Shown here: in pieces, positions 36,547 through 46,057 of the stretch
Layout of the letters: each line of letters begins with the position of its first letter
Position numbering within the stretch: the stretch's first letter is position 1
Source: Rhodoferax sp.
GTDB taxonomy: Bacteria; Pseudomonadota; Gammaproteobacteria; Burkholderiales; Burkholderiaceae_C
Reading direction: 5' to 3'
Length of the DNA: 64,000 nucleotides
Assembly: GCA_013791765.1 (NCBI GenBank)
Contig: VMTC01000047.1
Span: forward strand, 34,771 to 98,770
Program-made: the position numbers and the translations under genes
The notes under the pieces: model-generated
Told to the model about the DNA's origin: nothing
The model's input: the letters and a program-made list of their open reading frames with translations, nothing else
The model's database searches: none

Positions 36547-37776
36547 TCAACGCGGGTTGACCAGCCGGTCGCCGACCTGGACGCCATCGGTGATGTCGAG
36601 CACCAGTGCATACGAGAGCTTCTCAAAGGTGCGAAACACCATCAGCAGGCCATTGCGTTCATCGGGCAATTTGAGCTCGGGGCGCGCCGGGTCGGTCTTG
36701 TCGATCAGGCGGGCGCCGTCTTTGAGGATGGCCAGCACGTGTCCGCTTTCTATGCCGTCGCGCGTGCCCAGGTTGATCGCCACCACCTGGTTTTGCGCGG
36801 CGTTGACCACCGCGCTGCCATAGACCGAGACAATGCGGGCGTCCACCGGCCCCTGGGGCGCTCGCGGCACGTAGCTCAGCAGCTGCTGCGGTGGCTCGGG
36901 TAGCAGCCGGTCACCCACACGCATTTCTTCCTTGGCCGCCACAATGTCAATCGTGGCCGGAATGATGTCGGTGCGGGCCTTGCCGTCTTTGTCGACCGAG
37001 GCCTGGGTTGATTCGCCATGCACCAGCAGCGCCTTGCCCACGTACTGCGCCTCATAGCCCAGAACTTCGCCCGTCACCGGATCTTTGAGCGCGGTGGCAT
37101 TGCGAAACACCCGGTAGGCTTTTTGCCGCTGGGCCGGTTCATCGACCAGCATGGCGTCGCCCTGGCCGCGTGCATAGGCGCGGTCGCCGCGGGTCAGCAA
37201 AACGCGGCCCTCCTGCGCTGCCACAATGCGCGGCGCCAGCGTCAGGCCGTTTTCGTCCACGATCACGGGCTCGGCCAAAAATGGCTCGATCAAATGGCTT
37301 TTGAGCGTCGGCAGTGCGTCGTCGGCGAGCAGTTCAATGCGGGTGCGTGGCGACACGCGCAAGGTGTCGAGCGGCGCGCCGTCGGCCACTGAACGCCGGC
37401 TGCGCAAGGTGGCGCGCCCATTGAGCCGCTCCAGATACAGCGTTTGCCCTGGGTAGATCAGGTGCGGGTTGCGAATGTCAGCCAGGTTCATGCCCCACAG
37501 CTCGGGCCAGCGCCATGCGCTTCGCAGGAACATGCCGGAAATCGCCCACAGCGTGTCGCCACGCCTGACGATGTACTGCTCAGGCGCATTGGCTGCCAAT
37601 TCGCTCAAGGGAACGCCCGCTTGCGCCACCTGCGTTGCAGTGGCTCTTTGCCCCGCCGTGACCGGGAAGTCTTGTGCCCCGGCAGGGGCGCTGGCCAGGC
37701 TTGCCGCGAGCAGCGCCAGGCTCACCCCAATGACTTTGGCTGCAGGCGTGGAATTTGGCATCATGTTTTTGGTCAT
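36547..37776 (-). CDS. LysM-domain periplasmic protein
   Basis: A 409-residue protein from ATG 37776 with a signal peptide (VIGVSLALLAASLASAPAGA) and one LysM domain (YIVRRGDTLWAISGMFLRS, about residues 65-120). The rest is a beta-rich region of unknown function. It is the LysM protein commonly found between dprA and divergent def in betaproteobacteria and probably binds peptidoglycan. The open frame runs 50 residues further upstream, but that part lacks a signal sequence. Confidence 0.88.
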   Translation of the reverse strand: MTKNMMPNSTPAAKVIGVSLALLAASLASAPAGAQDFPVTAGQRATATQVAQAGVPLSELAANAPEQYIVRRGDTLWAISGMFLRSAWRWPELWGMNLADIRNPHLIYPGQTLYLERLNGRATLRSRRSVADGAPLDTLRVSPRTRIELLADDALPTLKSHLIEPFLAEPVIVDENGLTLAPRIVAAQEGRVLLTRGDRAYARGQGDAMLVDEPAQRQKAYRVFRNATALKDPVTGEVLGYEAQYVGKALLVHGESTQASVDKDGKARTDIIPATIDIVAAKEEMRVGDRLLPEPPQQLLSYVPRAPQGPVDARIVSVYGSAVVNAAQNQVVAINLGTRDGIESGHVLAILKDGARLIDKTDPARPELKLPDERNGLLMVFRTFEKLSYALVLDITDGVQVGDRLVNPR

Positions 37777-38011
37777 AGGGTTCTGCACAGCAAATGGGGT
37801 TCCGGGCGGTTGGGGTGCCAGGCGAGGCTTTGGCCGACCTGGAGGACAACATGATAAGTCAGGCGCGATTTTGCACTCAAGCCCCTGATCGGGCAACGTT
37901 TGCGCAGCTTGGTCGCTGCCAGCCAAGCCAAAAATAGCGAAAATAGCGACATATTCTTCAACCTGGCGTGCCAGCGCGTCGCCTCAAGCGCTGCCTTTAA
38001 CTGATCAACTC

Positions 38012-38521
38012 ATGGCTCTACTTTCTATTCTTTGTTATCCCGATCCCAAACTGCACACGGTGGCCAAGCCGGTGGCCGCCGTGGACGCCCGCCTTCAGAC
38101 CCTGATCGTGGACATGCTAGAGACCATGTACGAGGCCAAGGGCATCGGTCTGGCGGCCACGCAGATCAATGTGCACGAACGCCTGATCGTGATTGATGTG
38201 TCGGAGGAGCGCGACGCGCCGCTGGTGCTGATCAACCCGCAGCTGGTCTGGAGCAGCCCACAGACGCACCTCAACGAAGAGGGCTGCCTGTCGGTGCCGG
38301 GCATTTACGACGGCGTCGAGCGTTTTGATTGCGTGAGCGTGACCGCGCTGGACCGCCAGGGCGAGTCGCGCCTGATTGAAGCTGAAGGCTTGCTGTCGGT
38401 GTGCATCCAACACGAGATGGACCACTTGCTGGGCAAGGTGTTTGTTGAATACCTGTCGCCGCTCAAGCGCAACCGGATCAAGAAAAAGATGCTCAAGAGC
38501 CTGCGCGAGGAGCGCGAATGA
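38012..38521 (+). CDS. def: Peptide deformylase
   Basis: A 169-residue metalloenzyme removing the formyl group from nascent proteins. All three motifs are present: [17 protein letters not shown] and HEMDHLLG. It overlaps fmt by four bases (ATGA). Confidence 0.97.
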   Translation: MALLSILCYPDPKLHTVAKPVAAVDARLQTLIVDMLETMYEAKGIGLAATQINVHERLIVIDVSEERDAPLVLINPQLVWSSPQTHLNEEGCLSVPGIYDGVERFDCVSVTALDRQGESRLIEAEGLLSVCIQHEMDHLLGKVFVEYLSPLKRNRIKKKMLKSLREERE

Positions 38522-39489
38522 GGTTGATTTTTGCCGGCACGCCCGAGTTTGCCCGCGTTGCGCTGGCGCTCTTACACGCTAGCGGCCATGAGATTGCGCT
38601 GGTGCTGACGCAGCCCGATCGCCCCGCCGGGCGCGGCCTCAAACTGCAGCCCTCGGCCGTGAAGCAGTACGCGCTGGACCACGGCATCGCGCTGGCGCAG
38701 CCGCGCAGCCTGCGCCTGGACGGCAAGTACCCGCAGGATGCGCTTGATGCGCAGGCTTTGCTGGCGCTGGCGCAGTGTGACGCCATGGTGGTGGCGGCCT
38801 ACGGCCTGATCCTGCCGCAGTGGGTGCTCGATCTGCCACCGCTGGGCTGCTTCAACATTCACGCCTCGCTGTTGCCGCGCTGGCGCGGCGCGGCACCGAT
38901 TCACCGCGCCATTGAAGCGGGCGACGCGCAAACGGGCGTGACCATCATGCAGATGGACGCCGGCCTGGATACCGGCGCCATGCTGCTGACGCAGGCCGTC
39001 CCGATTGAAGCCAGTGATACCACCGGCAGCTTGCATGACCGGCTGGCCGCGCTGGGCGCAGAGCTGATGGTGCAGGCGCTGGAACAGGCGGGTGCAGGCA
39101 GTTTGCAGCCGGTGGCGCAGGCTACTGAAGGCGTGAGCTACGCACACAAGATTGAAAAACACGAGGCGGCGATTGACTGGACGCAAAGCGCGGCCGTGAT
39201 CACGCAGCGCATCCGTGCCTTCAACCCGTTCCCCGGCGCCACCGCTGTGTTGAACGGTGAAACGCTCAAAGTCTGGCAGGCTGAGGTGTCGGCGGACAAG
39301 CCCCCTGTTTCAGAAAAAGTTGGAGCAATTCTGGCTGTAGCCCACGTAGGCATTGCGGTTGCAGCTCATGATTCAATAGTGAATATCACGCAGTTGCAAC
39401 GCCCCGGCGGCAAGCGGCTGGGCGTGGCGGAATTCTTGCGCGGCTTTGCGCTGCAGCCTGGCATGGCGTTCGACCCGCCCGGCAGTTGA
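38518..39489 (+). CDS. fmt: Methionyl-tRNA formyltransferase
   Basis: A 323-residue enzyme that formylates initiator Met-tRNA using 10-formyl-THF. The catalytic region is visible as [20 protein letters not shown], and the C-terminal OB-fold ends with [18 protein letters not shown]. In the OB-fold, the codons for [13 protein letters not shown] are made by a dispersed-repeat copy (39333-39368). Protein length is near normal, so the repeat appears to replace rather than lengthen the sequence. Confidence 0.96.
   Translation: MRLIFAGTPEFARVALALLHASGHEIALVLTQPDRPAGRGLKLQPSAVKQYALDHGIALAQPRSLRLDGKYPQDALDAQALLALAQCDAMVVAAYGLILPQWVLDLPPLGCFNIHASLLPRWRGAAPIHRAIEAGDAQTGVTIMQMDAGLDTGAMLLTQAVPIEASDTTGSLHDRLAALGAELMVQALEQAGAGSLQPVAQATEGVSYAHKIEKHEAAIDWTQSAAVITQRIRAFNPFPGATAVLNGETLKVWQAEVSADKPPVSEKVGAILAVAHVGIAVAAHDSIVNITQLQRPGGKRLGVAEFLRGFALQPGMAFDPPGS
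39333..39368 (+). repeat. 36-nt dispersed repeat core, copy 9 (sense in fmt)
   Basis: It starts GGCTGTAGCCCACGTA and ends GGTTGCAGCTCA, 36 nt. It is read in the same frame as the sense copies in kamB and dprA (A-V-A-x-V pattern). Confidence 0.7.
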
Positions 39490-39505
39490 CTTTGAGCCGG
39501 CCTGC

Positions 39506-39533
39506 TTGACTTTGGACGCTGATTGTTTAAATT
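39506..39533 (+). promoter_or_regulatory. Candidate promoter of hoxF
   Basis: TTGACT (39506-39511), a 16-base spacer and TAAATT (39528-39533) resemble a sigma-70 promoter and would start transcription at or next to the hoxF ATG. No ribosome site is visible before that ATG, so the message may be leaderless, or the promoter may lie elsewhere. Confidence 0.3.
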
Positions 39534-39539
39534 CAAGCC

Positions 39540-41348
39540 ATGCTCGCAAATTGCATCACATCAAGAATCCCAGCAGACACCGCGCCGCAGCTGCAGCGCC
39601 TGCTGGTCCATTACCAGCATGATCCGCACGCGCTCTTGCAGATTTTGCGCGAGTGGCAGGGCTCGCAAGGCTGGTTGTCACCCGATGCGATGAGCCAGAT
39701 CGCCAGCGCACTCGGCCTGACGCTGGCGCAGGTCCAAGGTGTGGCCGGGTTTTACCGCTTCTTGCACACCCAGCCGGTTGGTGTCTACCGCGTGCTGTTC
39801 AGTGACAACGTGACCGACCGCATGCTCGGAGCAGAGGCGCTGCTGGTCGACCTGTGCCAGCGCCTGGGCGTGCTGCCCGGCCAAGTCAGCTCGGACGGGC
39901 TGGTCAGCGTGGACCTGGCCTCTTGCACCGGGCTGTGCGATCAAGGCCCCGCCTTGTTGATCAACCACACCCAAGTCATCACCCGGCTTGACGCCGCCCG
40001 TGTCGCCGAGATGGCCAAACTGATCCTGGCCCGCGTGCCGGTGGCGCAATGGCCGCCTGAGTGGTTCGAGGTGCAGGACAACATCCGCCGCGCCGATCTG
40101 CTGCTGGGTAACTCTTGCGCGCCGGGGGCTGCATTGGCTGCGGCGCTGGCGCGCGGGGCGGACGCGACGCTGGCAGAGATCAAACAATCCAATTTACGCG
40201 GGCGTGGCGGCGCCGGTTTTGCCACTGGCCGCAAGTTGGAGCTGTGCCGCCAAGCCCTGGGCGCGGAGCATGTGGTGGTGTGCAACGCCGACGAAGGCGA
40301 GCCCGGCACCTTCAAGGACCGTGTGCTCCTGACCCGCCGCGCCGACACCATGTTCGAGGGCATGACGATCGCGGCCCAAGTGCTTGGCGCGCGCCGCGGC
40401 TTGGTCTACCTGCGCGGTGAATACCGCTACCTGATGGAATCCCTGCAGGCGGTGTTGCAGCGCAGGCGCGAGCAGCAGTTGCTGGGCGCCAACATCCTGG
40501 GTCATCACGGTTTTGACTTTGACATTGCCATTCACGTCGGTGCAGGTGCCTATGTCTGCGGCGAGGAGTCGGCGCTGATCGAATCGCTCGAGGGCAAGCG
40601 CGGCGCGCCGCGCATCCGCCCGCCGTTTCCAGCCGAACACGGCTACCTGGGCCACCCCACCGTGGTCTACAACGTGGAGACTTTTTGCGCCGTGGCCCAT
40701 ATTGCGCAGCACGGCGGCGCGGCCTGGGCGGCCATCGGCACCGCCAAATCAACCGGCACCAAGATTCACTCGGTATCGGGAGACTGCGAACGCCCGGGAC
40801 TGTATGAGTACCCGCTGGGCACCCGCGTCAGTCAGATACTGGCGGACTGCGGCGCCCGCAACACGCAGGCGGTACAGATCGGGGGACCCTCGGGTGTGTG
40901 CCTGGCATCCGATGAGTTTGAGCGCCGCATCGCCTTTGAAGACGTGCCCACGGCAGGTGCCTTCATGGTGTTTGACCGCTCGCGCGACATGTTCGAGGTG
41001 GCGCGTGGCTTTGCGCATTTTTTTGCGCACGAGAGCTGCGGCTTTTGCACCCCATGCCGGGTCGGCACCGCCTTGCTGGTCAAGCGCATGGACAAGCTGG
41101 CCGCCGGCCGCGGGTCAAACGATGACCTTGATGTGTTGTTTGAACTCGATCGCCTGCTGCACAGCACCACCCACTGTGGTCTGGGCGCCAGCGCCTGCAA
41201 CCCCTTGCGCGACACCGTCTTGAAGTTCCGCCCGGCCTATGAAAAGCGGTTGCAGTCGCTTAAGTTTGAGCCCGGTTTTGACCTGGACGCCGAGTTGTCG
41301 ATTGCCCGGCACATGACCGGGCGCGACGACGCGGGCGCGCATTTGTGA
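39540..41348 (+). CDS. hoxF: NAD-reducing hydrogenase diaphorase subunit HoxF (HoxE-HoxF fusion)
   Basis: A 602-residue fusion of a NuoE-like domain (residues about 15-165) and a NuoF-like domain. The FMN/NADH site is intact (RGRGGAGFATG, CNADEGEPGTFKDR), as is the 4Fe-4S site (ESCGFCTPCRVG and a later THCGLGA). It transfers electrons from the hydrogenase module to NAD. In the NuoE-like part the first cysteine pair is missing (FSDNVTDRML) and only C-x3-C (SCTGLC) remains, so its 2Fe-2S cluster is doubtful. It is separated from hoxU by 5 kb of foreign genes instead of being adjacent. Confidence 0.93.
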   Translation: MLANCITSRIPADTAPQLQRLLVHYQHDPHALLQILREWQGSQGWLSPDAMSQIASALGLTLAQVQGVAGFYRFLHTQPVGVYRVLFSDNVTDRMLGAEALLVDLCQRLGVLPGQVSSDGLVSVDLASCTGLCDQGPALLINHTQVITRLDAARVAEMAKLILARVPVAQWPPEWFEVQDNIRRADLLLGNSCAPGAALAAALARGADATLAEIKQSNLRGRGGAGFATGRKLELCRQALGAEHVVVCNADEGEPGTFKDRVLLTRRADTMFEGMTIAAQVLGARRGLVYLRGEYRYLMESLQAVLQRRREQQLLGANILGHHGFDFDIAIHVGAGAYVCGEESALIESLEGKRGAPRIRPPFPAEHGYLGHPTVVYNVETFCAVAHIAQHGGAAWAAIGTAKSTGTKIHSVSGDCERPGLYEYPLGTRVSQILADCGARNTQAVQIGGPSGVCLASDEFERRIAFEDVPTAGAFMVFDRSRDMFEVARGFAHFFAHESCGFCTPCRVGTALLVKRMDKLAAGRGSNDDLDVLFELDRLLHSTTHCGLGASACNPLRDTVLKFRPAYEKRLQSLKFEPGFDLDAELSIARHMTGRDDAGAHL

Positions 41349-41625
41349 AGCCAGGCGCAGCCGGCCATTGAGGCCCCATTAGGGAAAGTACGACTCTTGA
41401 GGACGCCTTTTTGGCGCCACACTTGGCCCCATGCCGTTGAATTTCTCACCTTTTCAAAATCTGTCGAATTTAGTCAGTGGTCGGGTGCCTTTTTTTGTGG
41501 TGTGGGCAAGTTCACCGCAGGCGTGTGACCAAATATTCGCGGCAATTTTTGATACAAGTGGCCCATCTAAACCGCGGTAGGCTGCAATCGATGATGTGTG
41601 TTGCTCTTTTCAAAGGAGGTGAAAC
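41349..41625. other. Junction region downstream of hoxF
   Basis: No gene is seen. The first 40 bases (AAGCCAGGCGCAGCC onward) can be aligned with gaps to the interior of hoxU near 46404, which would parallel the clearer hoxH/hoxW case; this is weak. The right end carries a near-perfect ribosome site (AAAGGAGGTGAAAC) for the chemoreceptor. Confidence 0.4.
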
Positions 41626-43179
41626 GTGTTGAACCTGAACTCCATGAGCATTGCTCGCCGGTTGTCCGTGCTGATTGCCAGTGCGGTGCTGGGTATCGTT
41701 GTTTTGGCCACTGTTTTTCTGGTGTCGGAGCGTTCGCTGGTAATGCAGGAGCGCCAAACCGCCGTCCAACAAACCGTAGAACTCGCGCATGGCGTGCTGG
41801 CGCATTTCCAAACGCTGGCGGTGCAGGGCAAGATGTCGCAAGACGATGCCAAGCAGCAAGCCATGGAGGCTATTCGCGGTTTGCGGTACAGCCAGACCGA
41901 GTACTTCTGGATCAATGACATGCACCCCAAAATGGTCATGCATCCGATTAAACCGGAGTTGCAAGGCAAGGACTTATCACAATTCAAAAGCGCTGACGGT
42001 CAGTTGCTTTACAACGACTTTGTTGCCATGGTCAAGGCCAACGGTGCTGGCTTTGTACCTTACTTGTGGCCCAAACCCGGCACAACTGATTCGGTGATGA
42101 AAGTCTCCTACGTCAAGGGCTTTGAGCCCTGGGGTTGGGTCATCGGCTCGGGTGTGTACGTTGACAACGTCGATGCCGCCGTGTTGAACCGGGCGGCAGG
42201 TTTTGCCGCTGGTACCTTACTGTTGGTGGCCATTTTGTTGGGCATTGGTCTGGTCATCGCGCGTGGTATTTTGCGCCAGCTCGGTGGTGAACCTGACTAC
42301 GCGACTGGCATCACGCGGCGCATGGCTGATGGTGACTTGGCGGTGCAGATCGACCTGAAACCCAACGACCAGCGCAGCTTGCTGTACGCCATCAGTGCCA
42401 TGCGCGACCGCATTGCCGGCATTGTCAGTCAGGTACGTGTTGGCTCTGAAGGGGTGGCTACGGCCAGTGCCGAAATTGCCCAAGGCAACAATGATTTATC
42501 GGCCCGAACCGAAAGCCAGGCGAGTGCGCTGGAGCAAACGGCGGCTTCCATGGAGCAGCTCAGTGCCACGGTACGGCAAAACGCCGACAGCGCCGCGCAG
42601 GCCAGCCAGATGGCCGTGAACGCCAGCAGCGTGGCAGTGCAAGGTGGTGCGGTGGTGGGCCAGGTCGTGGGCACCATGAAAGGCATCAATGATGCGTCGC
42701 GCAAGATCAGCGACATCATCAGCGTCATAGATGGCATCGCCTTTCAGACCAACATCCTGGCGCTCAATGCCGCGGTGGAAGCGGCGCGTGCCGGTGAGCA
42801 GGGGCGGGGTTTTGCCGTGGTGGCCTCTGAAGTGCGCAGCCTGGCCGGGCGCAGCGCTGAAGCTGCCAAAGAGATCAAAGCCTTGATCAATGCCAGCGTG
42901 GAGCGTGTTGAACAAGGCACCGCGTTGGTGGATCAAGCCGGTGCCACCATGACCGAAGTCGTCAGCAGCATCGCGCGTGTGGCCGGTATTGTGGGTGAAA
43001 TCAGTGCGGCCAGTCGTGAGCAAAGCGCGGGCGTGTCGCAAGTGGGCGAGGCGGTTACGCAAATGGATCAGGTCACCCAGCAAAATGCGGCGCTGGTGGA
43101 AGAAATGGCCGCAGCCGCCAGCAGCCTGTCCACCCAGGCGCATGAGCTGGTGCAGGCAGTTGCTGTCTTCAAACTGTAA
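41626..43179 (+). CDS. Methyl-accepting chemotaxis protein with single Cache domain
   Basis: A 517-residue chemoreceptor. TM1 is near residues 12-33 and a periplasmic sCache_2 sensor ([15 protein letters not shown] to [14 protein letters not shown]) spans about 35-185. TM2 is near 190-212, followed by HAMP-like sequence and a signalling domain with the conserved hairpin ([20 protein letters not shown]). No C-terminal CheR-tethering pentapeptide is seen. The start is GTG with a strong ribosome site. It lies inside the split hox operon and may sense a small organic acid or a redox-related signal; the ligand is not readable. Confidence 0.92.
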   Translation: MLNLNSMSIARRLSVLIASAVLGIVVLATVFLVSERSLVMQERQTAVQQTVELAHGVLAHFQTLAVQGKMSQDDAKQQAMEAIRGLRYSQTEYFWINDMHPKMVMHPIKPELQGKDLSQFKSADGQLLYNDFVAMVKANGAGFVPYLWPKPGTTDSVMKVSYVKGFEPWGWVIGSGVYVDNVDAAVLNRAAGFAAGTLLLVAILLGIGLVIARGILRQLGGEPDYATGITRRMADGDLAVQIDLKPNDQRSLLYAISAMRDRIAGIVSQVRVGSEGVATASAEIAQGNNDLSARTESQASALEQTAASMEQLSATVRQNADSAAQASQMAVNASSVAVQGGAVVGQVVGTMKGINDASRKISDIISVIDGIAFQTNILALNAAVEAARAGEQGRGFAVVASEVRSLAGRSAEAAKEIKALINASVERVEQGTALVDQAGATMTEVVSSIARVAGIVGEISAASREQSAGVSQVGEAVTQMDQVTQQNAALVEEMAAAASSLSTQAHELVQAVAVFKL

Positions 43180-43198
43180 TTTATCCCTCCACTGGGCG

Positions 43199-43378
43199 AC
43201 CAAGGGCGCTCTCATTGCGGCGCGGCGCATCTTCCGGTGCGGGGTGAATCACAGTCTGCAGACCGATTGCCCCAGTTCTGCCAAGGCAGACCCCACCAGC
43301 TTGCGCCTGGTCACTCGCAATCAACGCGATTTCGAGCTGCCTGGGCTGGAAGTCATCAACCCCTGGAACTCGAATTAA
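43199..43378 (+). pseudogene. Remnant of a PIN-domain (VapC-type) toxin gene
   Basis: The last 25 codons before the TAA at 43376 read LRLVTRNQRDFELPGLEVIN followed by PWNSN, the characteristic C-terminus of VapC/FitB toxins. Further upstream in the same frame GALIAA resembles the DALIAATA segment, but the spacing is too long and no start or earlier acidic residues exist. The secure part is 43301-43378. It abuts the group II intron. Confidence 0.7.
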
Positions 43379-43417
43379 TGAAGTTTGCTTGGGTCAGATG
43401 CCGACTAATTGAAATTT

Positions 43418-44090
43418 GAGCGCGCCAGCACAAACTGGCAAGTCGTAGTCGGTGAAAGTCCGATGCGAGAAAGGAGTAGCGAACCATCTTGATCCCCGAG
43501 TCATGCGTCGGCAACCGTGAGGCGGCAGGCGAAGCGTTGACAGGGGCACCGGCAGGCCAGCCATTGAGCCGCGAAATCAATTGTTCGGGATGCCGACGCT
43601 GTTCAGATAAGCGCAAGGCAACATGGTGTATGGCGTTATTCGCAAGCCATGCACCGATCCTGCGCGGTCGGAGACCCTGAGCATGCCGGGAAGCTACTTG
43701 CGCAGGAGCTGGGAGGGCTCATCAGTACCCGGGGTATTTGCCGGGTGGGGCGGGGAAGTGAAACCGTACGCCCGCCATCGACGCTGGTGAGAAGTCAGAT
43801 ACGCTCGTAGTACCGAAGAAGCTGCCGAACAAGGGGAAGCCTGCGGAGGTGGTGGAGGGAAGGGGCGTAGCGACGGGGAGTGCTGACGGGAAGCCCGCCT
43901 GCCGGACATAGAGCCGGGTAAGTGCGTCGATGTGACCTGAAGGCATACGTTGGAGTGTTGTCGGCACGTACTTCGGTATGTGCTACAGCGCACCAGCGTC
44001 ATTATCACCCGTGGCAGGAGCCGTATGCGGTAGTTCCGCACGTACGGATCTGTGCGGGCGGCGGCGGGTAACCGTCGTCCCTACCGCGAT
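43418..44090 (+). mobile_element. Group II intron without an intron-encoded protein
   Basis: Domain V is clear at 44018-44050: GAGCCGTATGCGG, a short loop, and CCGCACGTACGGATC, with the catalytic AGC and the two-base bulge. Domain VI follows, with GGCGGCGG pairing to CCGTCGTC around a GTAA tetraloop, and a bulged A at 44083, seven bases before the proposed 3' end GCGAT. The 5' end is placed at GAGCG (43418, near the GUGYG consensus), followed by GCGCCAGCACAAACTGGC and GGTGAAAGTCCGATGCGAG, typical of domain I. Where the maturase ORF normally sits there is only a hairpin, GCACGTAC-TTCG-GTATGTGC (43964-43983). Splicing would need a protein supplied in trans. Boundaries are approximate. Confidence 0.8.
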
Positions 44091-44430
44091 CCCTCATTAC
44101 CTTATTTTGTATATAGAGCTGTACGAAGCCGAAGTTAAAGTGACAACGTCAGTTTTCACCGAGCTGGCGCTGCCCCAAGCAAGGCCCGTCCCAGCCATCA
44201 CCGAGCATTTTCACCAGCCCACCAAAGCCTGCCCTGCCACCCCGAACGCACCCTGCTGTCGGTCTTGCTCGCAGGCTGCACGGGCAGGCCACGCCACAAT
44301 TTCAAGCGTCAAGCGGCTGGCATGGCAAAGCCCTGCTGATCTGTTTTTCGGTGTCGGATGTCTTTACAACTGATCACAAAACTAGCTGCTCGAAACTCGT
44401 AACTACCTGTCAATGTTGGGTTTTTTTGGC
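44091..44430. other. Region between group II intron and PEP-CTERM gene
   Basis: No supported gene. An open frame from 43978 to 44373 starts inside the intron and has no coding character. The right-hand part probably holds activator sites for the sigma-54 promoter at 44431, but I cannot define them. Confidence 0.5.
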
Positions 44431-44447
44431 TTGGCATCCTTTTTGCA
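44431..44447 (+). promoter_or_regulatory. Sigma-54 promoter of the PEP-CTERM gene
   Basis: TTGGCATCCTTTTTGCA matches the -24/-12 consensus with GG (44433-44434) and GC (44445-44446) exactly ten bases apart. It is followed by a leader of about 80 bases before the ATG at 44539. PEP-CTERM genes in floc-forming betaproteobacteria are known to be under RpoN and the PrsK/PrsR two-component system. Confidence 0.8.
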
Positions 44448-44538
44448 TATTGGACGCTGACTTAGCCAATGTACTAAGTTAAATCGTGTTCCAGCTGAAC
44501 ATCGATAACTTCAGTCAACGTTTTCAAGGGGTACTGCT

Positions 44539-45273
44539 ATGCGATCTATGACACAAAAATTGGTGCGGACTGGTTTACTCAGTGCGCTGCTTGCAGCGTC
44601 TTCAGCCTCCTGGGCTGCGGCCACGGTTTACTTTGGCGAGGACCTCGGGCTTGGCGAGGGGACGGCGCTGGCGGCGTTCCCGAATGCCAGCGCTGCCGGA
44701 GCCAGCTTTTTGGCGGCGCTGACTGGCGTCGGGACCGAGAATTTTGAATCCTATAGCGCCGGTACCGCCGCGCCGCTGGTGCTCAACTTTGCTGGCGCGG
44801 GCACGGCCACTTTGACTGGTGACGGGGCAATTTCCAGTGTGACTCCTGGCTCCACTAACGGCTTTGGCCGCTACGGCACCAGTGGCAGTAAATACTGGCA
44901 GGTGAGCAACACCTTTGGGATGATTTTTTCTGCTCCAGTGGCCGCCTTCGGCTTTTACGGCATTGATGTCGGTGACTTCAATGGTCAAGTGCAGGTCACC
45001 ACTATCAATGGCGGCTCGACGCTCTACACGGTGCCCAATTCCACAGGCGTGTCAGGCGGCGGCGTCCTGTTCTGGGGCATCATTGACAGCGCCACACCGA
45101 TCACCAGTCTGAGCTTTGGCAACACGGCGGCTGGGACTGATGTATTTGGCTTCGACGACATGACGATTGGTTCGGTGCAGCAGGTCAATCAGACGCCGGA
45201 GCCTGGCAGCCTGGCCTTGCTCGGGCTGGGTCTGGCCGGGCTGGCCGCCCTGCGCCGGCGCAAACCGGGTTGA
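44539..45273 (+). CDS. PEP-CTERM sorting-domain extracellular protein
   Basis: A 244-residue secreted protein with a signal peptide (LLSALLAASSASWAA). The body is Gly/Ser/Thr/Ala-rich, and the C-terminus is a classic PEP-CTERM sorting signal: TPEPGSLALLGLGLAGLAAL then RRRKPG. Exosortase should recognise the PEP motif and process it; no exosortase is in the window. Proteins of this kind often go into extracellular matrix or flocs. The gene is preceded by a strong sigma-54 promoter. Its body domain is not one I can name. Confidence 0.9.
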   Translation: MRSMTQKLVRTGLLSALLAASSASWAAATVYFGEDLGLGEGTALAAFPNASAAGASFLAALTGVGTENFESYSAGTAAPLVLNFAGAGTATLTGDGAISSVTPGSTNGFGRYGTSGSKYWQVSNTFGMIFSAPVAAFGFYGIDVGDFNGQVQVTTINGGSTLYTVPNSTGVSGGGVLFWGIIDSATPITSLSFGNTAAGTDVFGFDDMTIGSVQQVNQTPEPGSLALLGLGLAGLAALRRRKPG

Positions 45274-45406
45274 GGCCCCGCCGCAGGGCAGTACGTGGGT
45301 CGCAGTGGCCCGCTTGCCCAGCAGCCCGATCGGGGTGCCTTGGTTGGGTGGCGGTCTTGTCGTAATAAGCCGTGCCTGACCGTAGCAGCACGATCACGAA
45401 GGCGGG

Positions 45407-46057
45407 CTACCACTCTCGCCCAAGTCTGGGTGTTTGAACACCCTTTTGGATTCTGATGATCGGCACGGCCATGGTGATCACCTTCGGCTTTTCGTCCTTG
45501 AGCAACACGACGTTCAAGAACAAGGTGCCCAGGCCCTTTTCTGTTATTGGAAAGCCCCAGAGCCGCTTGGGTTCGAGGGCGGCACACAGCATGGCTTCAT
45601 CCCACTCGTCCGGTAGCGGCAAATAGCTGTAAGCTTGTTCGCGGTGCCGGAGCATGACATGCGTGTAGCTGTATCCCGGGATCGGTTGCCCATCTGCACC
45701 GATGGGGCGAAATTTGATTTCATAGTCGCCGGTGGCGGTATTGCCATGGGCAAAGCGGCCCGCTTTCAAGCCGGGGGCGAACTTGAAATTGGGTCTGCCA
45801 ATCACCAATGGGGAATCCATCAGGTTTCGCAGCTCAATGTTCAGAACATTCGGGTAATTTTTGTGACCGGTACCCAGGGAGTAGGTCAGGTGCACCGAAA
45901 ACTCCGGAATCTTCTTCTTCCACCGGCTCACCAGCACGCTTGATATGAGAAGGCCAGAGCCGGCGGTCACAAAGTCCCACAGTCCCTGGTCCTTGGCCCA
46001 CTTGATCCACGTTAGCGGAGCTTGGAGCAATTCGAAAATGTCTTTGACAAGAAACAT
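45407..46057 (-). CDS. Hypothetical protein with N-terminal membrane helix
   Basis: A 216-residue protein I do not recognise. An N-terminal segment (LWDFVTAGSGLLISSVLVS, about residues 26-44) could span the membrane, followed by a beta-rich soluble part (FSVHLTYSLGTGHKNYPNVL). It is on the strand opposite to the hox genes and lies within the first block that splits the operon. Its codon use appears less GC-biased than its neighbours, consistent with acquisition. Confidence 0.65.
   Translation of the reverse strand: MFLVKDIFELLQAPLTWIKWAKDQGLWDFVTAGSGLLISSVLVSRWKKKIPEFSVHLTYSLGTGHKNYPNVLNIELRNLMDSPLVIGRPNFKFAPGLKAGRFAHGNTATGDYEIKFRPIGADGQPIPGYSYTHVMLRHREQAYSYLPLPDEWDEAMLCAALEPKRLWGFPITEKGLGTLFLNVVLLKDEKPKVITMAVPIIRIQKGVQTPRLGREW

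Noticed and set aside
43694-44041. 115-residue minus-strand ORF in the chemoreceptor-PEP-CTERM interval
   Set aside because: It lies entirely antisense to the group II intron RNA, and frames like this are regularly mis-annotated in such introns.
43978-44373. 131-residue plus-strand ORF beginning in the intron
   Set aside because: It crosses domains V and VI and the 3' boundary and has no coding character or ribosome site.
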